From: Aliivibrio fischeri
GTDB lineage: Bacteria > Pseudomonadota > Gammaproteobacteria > Enterobacterales > Vibrionaceae
Assembly (NCBI RefSeq): GCF_009727955.1
Contig: NZ_WOBR01000004.1
Coordinates: 683,724-747,723, forward strand
Length of the DNA stretch: 64,000 bases
Direction: 5' to 3'
The translations under genes and the position numbers were made by a program. The notes below the pieces were generated by a model. It was not told the origin of the DNA and did no database searches. It saw only the letters and a program-made list of their open reading frames with translations. Of the stretch, positions 18,784 to 26,422 are shown one piece after another (the stretch's first letter is position 1; every line of letters starts with the position of its first letter).

Positions 18784-21700
18784 TTTATCAACTCCTGTAT
18801 TGATGTTAGGTTTGTTTCTGCATTGCTACCGTCAATTAATGCCGGAATTTCAATGATCTTGGCTAACGGTGGTGACGTTTCGATAAAGTATGAATTCAAA
18901 TACCTAATTGGTTTTGATACATCCCCTAGCGCATTAACATAAATAAACTTCGACGGTCCAAACTCTTCTTCTACTAGCGCAATTTTCGAACTGTAGTCTT
19001 CAATGCTTTCATTACCTTCATGCTTCCAGTACTTGCTGTCTAGCCAGATCGGTTGCTCAACCCCTGCAAATTTGACTCTATTATCAAATCGCTCGTAAAT
19101 AGAATTTGGAACGTCTTCAAAGATAAAATCGAATGCTGTTAGCACCGCCTCTACCGCTTGCTCACCCAACGCTCCCTTATAAATGTTGGTAAACATAACG
19201 GGAGTCATCACGTAATCTTCTTCCTTCCAAGAACAAGCAAAACCTCTTAACTCAAACCACGGCTTTACGTACTGGTTTTGAACTAATTTTGCCAAACTAC
19301 AGGACTCTTCTGAAACCATATAGCCCGCAGGAACTCTATCAAAGAACTCGAAAGCATTCGGATCACCATCTAAATTACCTTGGTAACGGTAATACCCTTT
19401 GGTCATCGACTGTAAGTACAATCGATTGAATCTCTCTGGCTGAAAACCCACCGTCGGATAACGAAGTAACTGAGTTCTAATGTCTTGCCACTCTTGAATA
19501 TCACTGTCGGATGCAGGTTGATTATGTAGACGGTTTACTAGTGCTTTGATTGACTGCATACCGTCTTTGTTGTTTCTTTGAGCAAGATTGAATAACCGTC
19601 GAACAACCCTGTCCTCAACTAAAGACTTATTCGCTGATTTCGCTTTATCAACCAAAGCAACATATTCATGAGAAAACAAGCTTGTGTCTCTACTCTCTTC
19701 TGCCAGAATTTCTTTCAAACCAGAATCAGCAAACAAGAGAATTTGTTTTCGTTTCAGAGACGTTCTCCCAGCTCTACCAACCGCTTGTTCAACATACTTC
19801 CTTACCGCACTTTGGTAGTCACTTGTTTGGTAATATTGCTGTAAAGAGCGTTCTCTACTAATGCCCATAAGTTGTTGGCGACACCAGCTTTCAGCGCTTT
19901 TTGGTGACAGCTCTCCATTCTCTTGCAAAGATAGAATTTGGTGGAATTGACAAAGCTGGTTAGCAGTATGTGAGTAATCGTCTGACAACAATAACTGAGT
20001 TGGTTTTTCAAGATAAATGCTATCTATATCACTACGTTGCTGCTTGCTATAAGTAACATTTGCAACGGATACTAGGCTTTCGCCTTCCAACGCTAAATTA
20101 ACTTCATAATCAGGATTTTTACCAGCGCCCATTGAAGCATATGTGCTAAATACAACGACTTTTCCTGCAACCGTATTTAGGTGATTGGAAATTTCATCAT
20201 ACCCAATATGTCTCATCCAATCAGCATTGACACAAAAAAATGTCTTGGTTTCGACATTAAATTCTTTTGCCCATTTATCACAGCAGAACTGAATAAAGTC
20301 ATTGATATCCTGACGTGTTGTGTCAAGATTACGGTTTAACAGCGACAGCATATAACGATTATCAGGAACTGATATAAACGCATTAATACTAGCTAAGAGC
20401 TTAGACAACCAGCTCCGAACAAATGCCTGCTCTGACTCGGCAATACCCAGATGGTGATTTAGGATAAAGTGGCTTGAGCGAGCCTCCGGCTTATATTCTT
20501 CTAACAAATTATCAAGAAACGCATCTCGACTATTAAGATACTTAACCTTTAAAACCACACCATTATCTTTATAGTTGCGCTTACTATGATAATAATCATT
20601 TACCCGCTGCTTTTGTTCTCTCGACAAAGACAAAAGCTTTTTACCCAAACGCTCACTCAAGTATTTAAAATCAAAGTTATGTATTACGGTATCTGCTCTT
20701 GCTGTTGCACTGATACCGAGAATGACTGCTCCTGCATCCACCATATCTGCCAAAACACCCGATGGTGAAAGGTTTAGGAATGACGCTTTACAATTTACAG
20801 TATCTCGAGTTCCCTGATTATGAGCAACTTCAACAAGTTTTAATCCAGTATGATGATAGCTCTTGCTAGAACTTAACTTGTTCGCTTTACCGCCCGCTGA
20901 TTGCCGTAGCCCCCTAGTATCAAATGACTCGTAAACAGCAGATTCAAATTCTTGCAAGTTGAAGTGAGTAAGCAGAGATTGAACTGCTTCTTGAAATGTT
21001 CCTTCTAGGCTTCGATTTTCACGTCCTTCAATTTCAAGGCTACGAACGTTCTCCCAGTACTGAAACACAGCCTTACGCATTGTGCCAAGAAACCACTGGT
21101 ATATAATATCGGCTTCATTGACAAAGCGGGTTAAAAGGCCATTATTTCCAATGAGAGGACCTTCTATTTTCTCATCATTGAATATGAGATTTTTCTGTCT
21201 CAATAGATCTGATTTTAATGACAGCTTATGAGTCGCACTGCTTACATGCGTGAAGCTTCTATCTGAAAACAACCGAACAGGTCGCTCGTTCAAGTTAGGC
21301 CCTTCTGTATTAAATGCGAATGCTAGATTCCACTTAGTGCCAAACTCCTCAAGTCGCTCACGGAGTGGTTCAAACAATTCTTCAATTTTATCGTAACGAG
21401 GCGAACTCTCAAGTTGATGCTCCCTAAAGTTTGCTCTCAAGGTTCTTATCGCCCAAATTAAGTCTTGCGCTTGCTGCCTACACAATTCAGAAAGAATGAC
21501 CTGATTCTGCTTGTCGATTTCATCAATTATCAGTAACGCCCCACTTAAATCGCGTAAAGGGCTATAACGCGCACGAGTATTATGGAAACCTTTTAAAAAT
21601 TTGCTAGTCGTTAAAAAAATAACATGAGCACTTCCATTACGGATTTTCTCTCCTGGTAACAGTGCTTCTACAGAGGTCAATAACGAGCCTTTCAGCAAGA

Positions 21701-22337
21701 CTCTATCGACCCCTTTTTGTTTCTTTTGTAGACGAGCAATTAAATTACGATAAAAGTAACCAGCCTGCCTGTTCAAAGAAACTTTAACTTCCGGCTTGCT
21801 CGCATGATGCCTTAAACCAGATATGGCATTCCACTCTGCTTTAACATCACGATCGACGTTCAAATCAAATCCATTTAAAATTTCATTTAATATGGCATCA
21901 GAACATTGCAATAACTGCTCTGACTGGTTGGGTAAATGGACCATTTGCGACTTTAAATACTCTTGCTGCTCTGCGCTAAAACGTGGCTCTCCATTAATTG
22001 TTTGCTTCTCAATCAATTCCAATAAATCTGCTTTTGCATTTACTACGTTATCTACTGAATCAGTAATGTAATAGAGTAAGCGTTTGGATTTATTACCGCT
22101 TTGTGCATCCTTCAACTCATTTTGTACTTCATCTAACATCTGCTGGAGTAAAAAGTTTAATGCCGTGTATGTTTTGCCTATTCCTGTCTGAAATGGTAAT
22201 GGGAGTAAAGCTCCCGATTTAGGTCCATTGATTTCAATGTGATTTTCGAGTGATTCTGTGATCAACTGATCAAGCGGTGAAGGATCGGGAGTAAGCTTAA
22301 AATCAAAACTCGCAAATGCTTCTGTCGATATGTTCAT
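18765..22337 (-). CDS. ddmD: DdmD, SF2 helicase-nuclease of the DdmDE plasmid-elimination system
   Basis: A 1190-residue protein. Walker A is PFQTGIGKT with Lys55-Thr56, Walker B is LLIIDEIDKQ, and a late motif QAVGRAGRT (about 870) matches SF2 motif VI. The C-terminus has a PD-(D/E)xK nuclease pattern: Asp1085 (ERFDNRV), then Asp1100-Ser-Lys1102 (IWLDSKYW), with an upstream Glu in GEQAVEAV. All catalytic positions are present. In V. cholerae, DdmD is held as an inactive dimer and is loaded by guide-bearing DdmE onto plasmid DNA, which it unwinds and shreds. It is the first gene of the island and faces a divergent WYL regulator 117 bases away, so it probably sits under that regulator. Confidence 0.92.
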   Translation of the reverse strand: MNISTEAFASFDFKLTPDPSPLDQLITESLENHIEINGPKSGALLPLPFQTGIGKTYTALNFLLQQMLDEVQNELKDAQSGNKSKRLLYYITDSVDNVVNAKADLLELIEKQTINGEPRFSAEQQEYLKSQMVHLPNQSEQLLQCSDAILNEILNGFDLNVDRDVKAEWNAISGLRHHASKPEVKVSLNRQAGYFYRNLIARLQKKQKGVDRVLLKGSLLTSVEALLPGEKIRNGSAHVIFLTTSKFLKGFHNTRARYSPLRDLSGALLIIDEIDKQNQVILSELCRQQAQDLIWAIRTLRANFREHQLESSPRYDKIEELFEPLRERLEEFGTKWNLAFAFNTEGPNLNERPVRLFSDRSFTHVSSATHKLSLKSDLLRQKNLIFNDEKIEGPLIGNNGLLTRFVNEADIIYQWFLGTMRKAVFQYWENVRSLEIEGRENRSLEGTFQEAVQSLLTHFNLQEFESAVYESFDTRGLRQSAGGKANKLSSSKSYHHTGLKLVEVAHNQGTRDTVNCKASFLNLSPSGVLADMVDAGAVILGISATARADTVIHNFDFKYLSERLGKKLLSLSREQKQRVNDYYHSKRNYKDNGVVLKVKYLNSRDAFLDNLLEEYKPEARSSHFILNHHLGIAESEQAFVRSWLSKLLASINAFISVPDNRYMLSLLNRNLDTTRQDINDFIQFCCDKWAKEFNVETKTFFCVNADWMRHIGYDEISNHLNTVAGKVVVFSTYASMGAGKNPDYEVNLALEGESLVSVANVTYSKQQRSDIDSIYLEKPTQLLLSDDYSHTANQLCQFHQILSLQENGELSPKSAESWCRQQLMGISRERSLQQYYQTSDYQSAVRKYVEQAVGRAGRTSLKRKQILLFADSGLKEILAEESRDTSLFSHEYVALVDKAKSANKSLVEDRVVRRLFNLAQRNNKDGMQSIKALVNRLHNQPASDSDIQEWQDIRTQLLRYPTVGFQPERFNRLYLQSMTKGYYRYQGNLDGDPNAFEFFDRVPAGYMVSEESCSLAKLVQNQYVKPWFELRGFACSWKEEDYVMTPVMFTNIYKGALGEQAVEAVLTAFDFIFEDVPNSIYERFDNRVKFAGVEQPIWLDSKYWKHEGNESIEDYSSKIALVEEEFGPSKFIYVNALGDVSKPIRYLNSYFIETSPPLAKIIEIPALIDGSNAETNLTSIQELIKWLHNS

Positions 22338-22358
22338 ACAATTCTACCCCAACAGCTA

Positions 22359-22395
22359 TTGATGTTTAATTAACCAGATTATAATATGACGTCAT
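22359..22395. promoter_or_regulatory. Divergent promoter/operator between ddmD and the WYL regulator
   Basis: The 117-base gap holds a TATAAT (22380-22385) preceded by TTGATG with a 15-base spacer (plus direction). The overlapping ATTATA reads as a -10 for ddmD on the minus strand, though no good minus -35 is seen. A perfect 10-base palindrome ATGACGTCAT (22386-22395) directly follows the -10, where a bound repressor could block the plus promoter and probably both. The site is a candidate operator; the regulator's real target sequence is unknown. Confidence 0.5.
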
Positions 22396-22454
22396 TAACG
22401 ACAGGTAAATACTGATTACATATACACGTAGCATAACTAGGTAGGAAACGAACT

Positions 22455-23315
22455 ATGACCAAATGGCCAATTCGATGGGATCTTCTTTTTCGATACAGAA
22501 TGATTGAGATTATTGCGTTATGGGAAGGAAGGTTGACTACCAATCATCTAATCCAAAGCTTTGGTATTGGTCGCCAACAAGCATCAAAAGATATAAACAG
22601 TTATTTAGCAAATATCGCACCAGATAACCTAATCTACGACAAACATTTAAAAGGCTATAAACCCAGTGAGAGCTTTACTCCTAAGCTTACAATAGGTCAT
22701 GCAGACGAGTACTTACATGTTTTATCTCGCACTGAAGACATGATGGTAACTTTTGATGAGCTTGATATGGGCTTTGAAAATACAACAATGGTCCGTCCCG
22801 TAACACGGAATATCTCACCGGACATTTTACGTCCGCTAGTTCAAGCTATTCGAGATAAAAAACGTGTCGATATAAGCTACACATCATTAAGGGATGGCGA
22901 GGAAGTTGAACGAATTATTTCTCCACATACGCTCGTTTGTACCCCTTTGCGCTGGCATGTTCGTGCTTATTGTGAACATGCCAAAGGCTATAGAGATTTT
23001 GTTCTTAGTCGTATTCGAGGTATTCCAGATATCAACGATAGAATTGTAATGGGAAAAGATGAAGATGAAACTTGGAACACTCAGCTTTATATCGAATTAA
23101 TGCCAGACCCTAGATTAACTGAAGCTCAAGCAGCGATCATTGCTAACGATTACGGTATGAAAAATGGAAACCTGCACATAACGACTAACGCTGCTTTAGT
23201 ACGCTATGTTTTAGACGCATATAATATTGATATCAATGTATTGAACTCGAACCCCAAAGGACAGCAGATTATCTTAGGGAATCTTGAGGAGTTGAGGCCA
23301 TATTTAGTATTTTAA
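22455..23315 (+). CDS. WYL-domain transcriptional regulator (BrxR/CapW type)
   Basis: A 286-residue protein with an N-terminal winged helix (residues about 8-55, LFRYRMIEIIALWEGRLTT then GIGRQQASKDINSYL), a central WYL domain (about 135-200, with the run SPHTLVCTPLRWHVRAYCE and FVLSRI) and a C-terminal WCX-like segment. Proteins of this layout (BrxR, CapW) repress phage-defence operons and are thought to release DNA on binding a ligand, possibly nucleic-acid-derived, through the WYL domain. It is the only plus-strand gene of the island and is divergent from ddmD, as expected for the island regulator. The start has GGAA upstream (TAGGAAACGAACT then ATG). Confidence 0.88.
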   Translation: MTKWPIRWDLLFRYRMIEIIALWEGRLTTNHLIQSFGIGRQQASKDINSYLANIAPDNLIYDKHLKGYKPSESFTPKLTIGHADEYLHVLSRTEDMMVTFDELDMGFENTTMVRPVTRNISPDILRPLVQAIRDKKRVDISYTSLRDGEEVERIISPHTLVCTPLRWHVRAYCEHAKGYRDFVLSRIRGIPDINDRIVMGKDEDETWNTQLYIELMPDPRLTEAQAAIIANDYGMKNGNLHITTNAALVRYVLDAYNIDINVLNSNPKGQQIILGNLEELRPYLVF

Positions 23316-23340
23316 ATTTAAAACAACAAATCGCAGGCAC

Positions 23341-23370
23341 AAAAAAGCCCACACTAGGTGGGCTTCTTCG
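23341..23370. terminator. Bidirectional terminator between WYL gene and tRNA-Val
   Basis: Stem GCCCAC/GTGGGC flanked by A-run on the left and T-rich sequence on the right. It can end both the WYL mRNA (plus) and the tRNA-Val transcript (minus, whose 3' end is only 10 bases away). Confidence 0.75.
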
Positions 23371-23379
23371 TTTAAATAA

Positions 23380-23456
23380 TGGTGCGTCCGAGTGAACTCG
23401 AATCACCGACCCCTACCATGTCAAGGTAGTACTCTAACCAACTGAGCTACGGACGC
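23380..23456 (-). tRNA. tRNA-Val (anticodon GAC), copy 2 of the tandem
   Basis: A 77-base cloverleaf with CCA encoded. Anticodon stem CTACC/GGTAG encloses the loop TTGACAT, giving anticodon GAC. The D-arm starts TAGCTCAGTTGG, and the T-arm contains the usual GATTCGAGTT-type sequence. It is the downstream member of a two-tRNA transcript. Its 3' end faces the defence island, the orientation used by integrases that target tRNA 3' ends. Confidence 0.97.
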
Positions 23457-23533
23457 ACTGTGTTCTAAATCTTCTATAAAACCTATTGTGACTAAATCAA
23501 TAGTTGTTGTTTGACAAAAACAAACAGAAGGAA

Positions 23534-23610
23534 TGGTGCGTCTGAGTGAACTCGAATCACCGACCCCTACCATGTCAAGGTAGTACTCTAACCAACTGAG
23601 CTACAGACGC
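23534..23610 (-). tRNA. tRNA-Val (anticodon GAC), copy 1 of the tandem
   Basis: Same 77-base tRNA as the neighbour apart from one acceptor-stem pair. Here the sixth position is a T-A pair (GCGTCTG with CAGACGC), where the other copy has C-G (GCGTCCG with CGGACGC). This compensated change shows both copies are kept functional. The pair is transcribed leftward from one promoter. Confidence 0.97.
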
Positions 23611-23630
23611 ATTCCTTTAGAACGAGGCTG

Positions 23631-23659
23631 ATATTATCGAGTTCAGAATCAGTCTGCAA
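23631..23659 (-). promoter_or_regulatory. Promoter of the tandem tRNA-Val genes
   Basis: On the minus strand, TTGCAG (23659-23654) and TAATAT (23636-23631) are separated by exactly 17 bases. The -10 lies about 20 bases upstream of the first tRNA and is followed by a C/G-containing stretch, as in growth-controlled stable RNA promoters. Confidence 0.7.
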
Positions 23660-23783
23660 GTAATTTTTTTTCATTATCAATCGTTTGTCTATTTCTCATT
23701 CAATCCGAATAAAATCAGAACATATTGATAGAGTCCATACTTTCCAATACAATTGCATGTACCGTTAAAAGGATTTTTATCTT

Positions 23784-25334
23784 ATGCCTCAATCTCGTCT
23801 TCAGCGCTTATCGTTCTTACAACCAATTATCATCTTACTCTTGGTTGGGATGGCTGCTATTTCACTCACGTTTAGTGTCAAAAACTTTAAATCTGTTGAA
23901 AAAACAATCAAAACATCATCCTTTCAGGCATTCAACAACTCAATTGAAGCCAGTTACGATATTGTAGACACTGCACTTAATGAATCTATCAAACGTTATT
24001 TAAAAGGCATAGTGACAACCTCTGCTGAATTTATTTCTCAAATTCAAAACTCTCCAGTATTAAGTGCTGAGCAAAAAAAAAGAGTCATACAAGACTATAT
24101 TAACGACAGCAAAATTGGAGACACTGGCTATCCTTACATTCTAAACTCAAACGGGGATTTGCTTTACCACCCTATTTTTCAGGGTCGTAATGTAGGCCAG
24201 TACCTGCATATTCAGCAACAAATTGGCAATGATGATAATTTTGTTGAGTATTTATGGACAAACCCTGGAGATGAGAAGCCAAGAAAGAAAATCACTTACT
24301 CCGTTTATTTACCTGATTCTGATCTTATCGTATCGGCAAGTGCTTATAAGGACGAACTTCTTCACTTTATTGATAAAAGCTTACTTAAAGGCAAGTTAAA
24401 TAAATATCAATATGGTGAGACTGGTTATGTCTATGTCATCGACCTAGATGGTAAGTTATTGCTGCACCCTAGCTATGAAGGCGAAAATGTTCGTGATCTA
24501 ATAGGCTCTCACGCTGATGGATTGTTAGAGAAGATACGCCAATCTGCTCATACGTACAATTTACAAATGAATCAACACCAAACCACCTCAAATGATCATT
24601 CTCGTATGGATATTGAGGATTACACTTACCAAATTACTTTAGATAATAAAACATACCAAAAAGATGTGTTGTTTATCTATTACCCTTATTTGGACTGGGC
24701 GATCATTTCTGGTATTTCGCGCGATGAATTAAATCAACCTACAAATACATTACTGTATAGCTTACTGACTTTAGTGATCAGCTTAACGGCTTTAATCTTG
24801 ATTTTGATGTTGTTACTTAACCATCGCCACAGAAAGTTAGTTAATGTACTTAATAGAGACTATCTAACGGGCTTATACAATCGTGGAACGTTTCATAGCA
24901 AGGTATCACCACTCATAAAATCGAGTAACAGTAATAATAAATTTAAGCCCTATTCGATTATTTTATTGGATATCGATTTCTTTAAACGTATTAATGATAA
25001 TTACGGACATTTAGTCGGTGATAAGGTGATCGCTATCGTGGGTAGAACAATGGCTCAATACCCTAATGTGTTAGCTGGTCGTTATGGTGGTGAGGAATTT
25101 ATTCTTTTTATTCGAGATAATGACATTGAGTCAGTGATTGAATTTACCGACCAAATACGTACACAAATCTCAAACTATAATACGCTTCATGAAGACATTA
25201 CTCTGAGCGCTGGGATTACGACAATTAATAAACCAAACGTACTATTAGATGATGTGATTGAACAAGCGGATAAAGCGCTATATTACTCAAAACATAATGG
25301 ACGTAATAAAATCACCCATTATCAAGATATCTAA
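23784..25334 (+). CDS. Membrane diguanylate cyclase with dCACHE sensor (GGEEF)
   Basis: A 516-residue protein. An N-terminal membrane helix (about 12-32) is followed by a periplasmic double CACHE domain; its two halves each carry the typical Gly-(Tyr)-x-Tyr-(Ile/Val) plus His-Pro pattern (DTGYPYILNSNGDLLYHP and ETGYVYVIDLDGKLLLHP). A second membrane helix (about 322-346) leads to a GGDEF domain with DYLTGLYNR, the metal Asp in LLDIDFFKRIND, and active-site GGEEF near 435-439. It should make cyclic di-GMP from GTP in response to a small periplasmic ligand. No RxxD inhibitory site is present five residues before GGEEF, so product feedback is probably absent. Single-gene unit followed by a strong terminator. 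Confidence 0.93.
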   Translation: MPQSRLQRLSFLQPIIILLLVGMAAISLTFSVKNFKSVEKTIKTSSFQAFNNSIEASYDIVDTALNESIKRYLKGIVTTSAEFISQIQNSPVLSAEQKKRVIQDYINDSKIGDTGYPYILNSNGDLLYHPIFQGRNVGQYLHIQQQIGNDDNFVEYLWTNPGDEKPRKKITYSVYLPDSDLIVSASAYKDELLHFIDKSLLKGKLNKYQYGETGYVYVIDLDGKLLLHPSYEGENVRDLIGSHADGLLEKIRQSAHTYNLQMNQHQTTSNDHSRMDIEDYTYQITLDNKTYQKDVLFIYYPYLDWAIISGISRDELNQPTNTLLYSLLTLVISLTALILILMLLLNHRHRKLVNVLNRDYLTGLYNRGTFHSKVSPLIKSSNSNNKFKPYSIILLDIDFFKRINDNYGHLVGDKVIAIVGRTMAQYPNVLAGRYGGEEFILFIRDNDIESVIEFTDQIRTQISNYNTLHEDITLSAGITTINKPNVLLDDVIEQADKALYYSKHNGRNKITHYQDI

Positions 25335-25369
25335 TTGAAGAAAATAAATTGAAGAAAAACTGGACAGGA

Positions 25370-25431
25370 CGAGCCCTTGAACTACGCTAAATAAGGTAAT
25401 GCTTTCCATTTTATTATTAGCGCAAGGCTCG
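25370..25431. other. Long imperfect hairpin of unknown role downstream of the cyclase gene
   Basis: Left arm segments CGAGCC, TTG and CGCTAA pair in order with TTAGCG, CAA and GGCTCG on the right (15 pairs). A one-base and a five-base bulge lie on the left side, and the loop is 26 bases. It lies between the cyclase stop and a separate terminator. It may be a 3' UTR structure, a small RNA or a decayed repeat; no coding frame crosses it. Confidence 0.5.
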
Positions 25432-25449
25432 CGATGAGCCGTTTCCCAA

Positions 25450-25484
25450 AGCCCGTGACCAGGAATAGTTACGGGCTATTTTTT
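25450..25484 (+). terminator. Rho-independent terminator after the cyclase gene
   Basis: A 10-pair stem (AGCCCGTGAC with GTTACGGGCT, one G-T pair), 8-base loop, followed by ATTTTTT. Confidence 0.9.
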
Positions 25485-25496
25485 GGGGTAAAAACG

Positions 25497-26333
25497 TTAT
25501 TTAACTAGATGAATACCGTCTTTTTCGATGGTGATCTTGCCTGCTTTATATAAACCACCAATGGTTTTCTTAAACGTGCCTTTACTGGTTCTAAACTCAG
25601 CAAAAATAGCATCTGGTGATGATTTATCACTTAGCGGTAAGAAACCGTCTTTCTTCTCTAATGTCGCAATCACTTTTTCACTTAAGTCATCCATACGTGC
25701 TTTACCTGGACGTTGAAGTGATAATGAGATTTTGCCATCTTCACGCACATCACTAATGAATGCTTTTAGTTGCTTACCAATGAACAGTTTGCCAAATACA
25801 TCAGAGTGGAAAATTAATCCCCAATGCTCGCCATTCACAACGGCTTTGTAACCAAGGTCTGTTCGCTCAGCAATTAAGATATCAACTTGTTGACCTTTCT
25901 CGTAGTTTGCTGGTGTCTTATCTAACCACTTGTTGAAACGTGTTGTTCCTACGATACGACCAGAGGCTTTATCTGTGTATACGTAAACAAGGATTGATTG
26001 ACCTTCATTTAAACGACCACGTTGCTCACTAAATGGAATAAGCAGATCTTTTTTCGCAATGCCCCAATCCACAAATGCACCGATACTGTTTGTACCGATC
26101 ACGTTCATTAGTCCAAATTGACCCACTTGTGCTTTTGGCGTTTCAGTTGTTGCTACCACTTCATTTTCTGAATCAAAATAGATAAACACATCCAGTGCTT
26201 CGCCTACTTCTGTGCCTTCTGGAACAAAACGACTTGGAAGAAGAATTGAACCAAAATCTTCGCCATCTAAAAAGACACCAAAATCTACGGTTTTTGTTAC
26301 TTCTAATTTGTTGATTTGACCAATTTTAACCAT
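25497..26333 (-). CDS. S1-type RNA-binding protein, CvfB/YitL family
   Basis: 278 residues from the ATG at 26333, which is preceded by AGGA; a longer frame reaches 26405 but its extra residues (MLIHTASISEFG...) do not fit the family start. It contains repeated S1-like beta-barrel segments: IGQINKLEVTKTVDFGVFLDG, a second near VGQFGLMNVIGTNSIGAFVDW with LLIPFSEQR, and a third near KALISD-like AFISDVREDGKISLSLQ. A C-terminal winged helix follows (SKGTFKKTIGGLYKAGKI). CvfB-like proteins bind RNA and influence gene expression; the target in Vibrio is unknown. It is divergent from the next gene with about 90 bases between them. Confidence 0.85.
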   Translation of the reverse strand: MVKIGQINKLEVTKTVDFGVFLDGEDFGSILLPSRFVPEGTEVGEALDVFIYFDSENEVVATTETPKAQVGQFGLMNVIGTNSIGAFVDWGIAKKDLLIPFSEQRGRLNEGQSILVYVYTDKASGRIVGTTRFNKWLDKTPANYEKGQQVDILIAERTDLGYKAVVNGEHWGLIFHSDVFGKLFIGKQLKAFISDVREDGKISLSLQRPGKARMDDLSEKVIATLEKKDGFLPLSDKSSPDAIFAEFRTSKGTFKKTIGGLYKAGKITIEKDGIHLVK

Positions 26334-26422
26334 TACTTCAATTCCTAAATAAAATACTCGGTGATTATACCCGAACTCTGATATGCTTGCTGTATGAATT
26401 AGCATTTTTATAGGAATTTCCT

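Noticed and set aside
1-23400. Integrase, transposase or IS element mobilising the island
   Set aside because: No recombinase-type protein is encoded in the window; if one exists it lies left of position 1.
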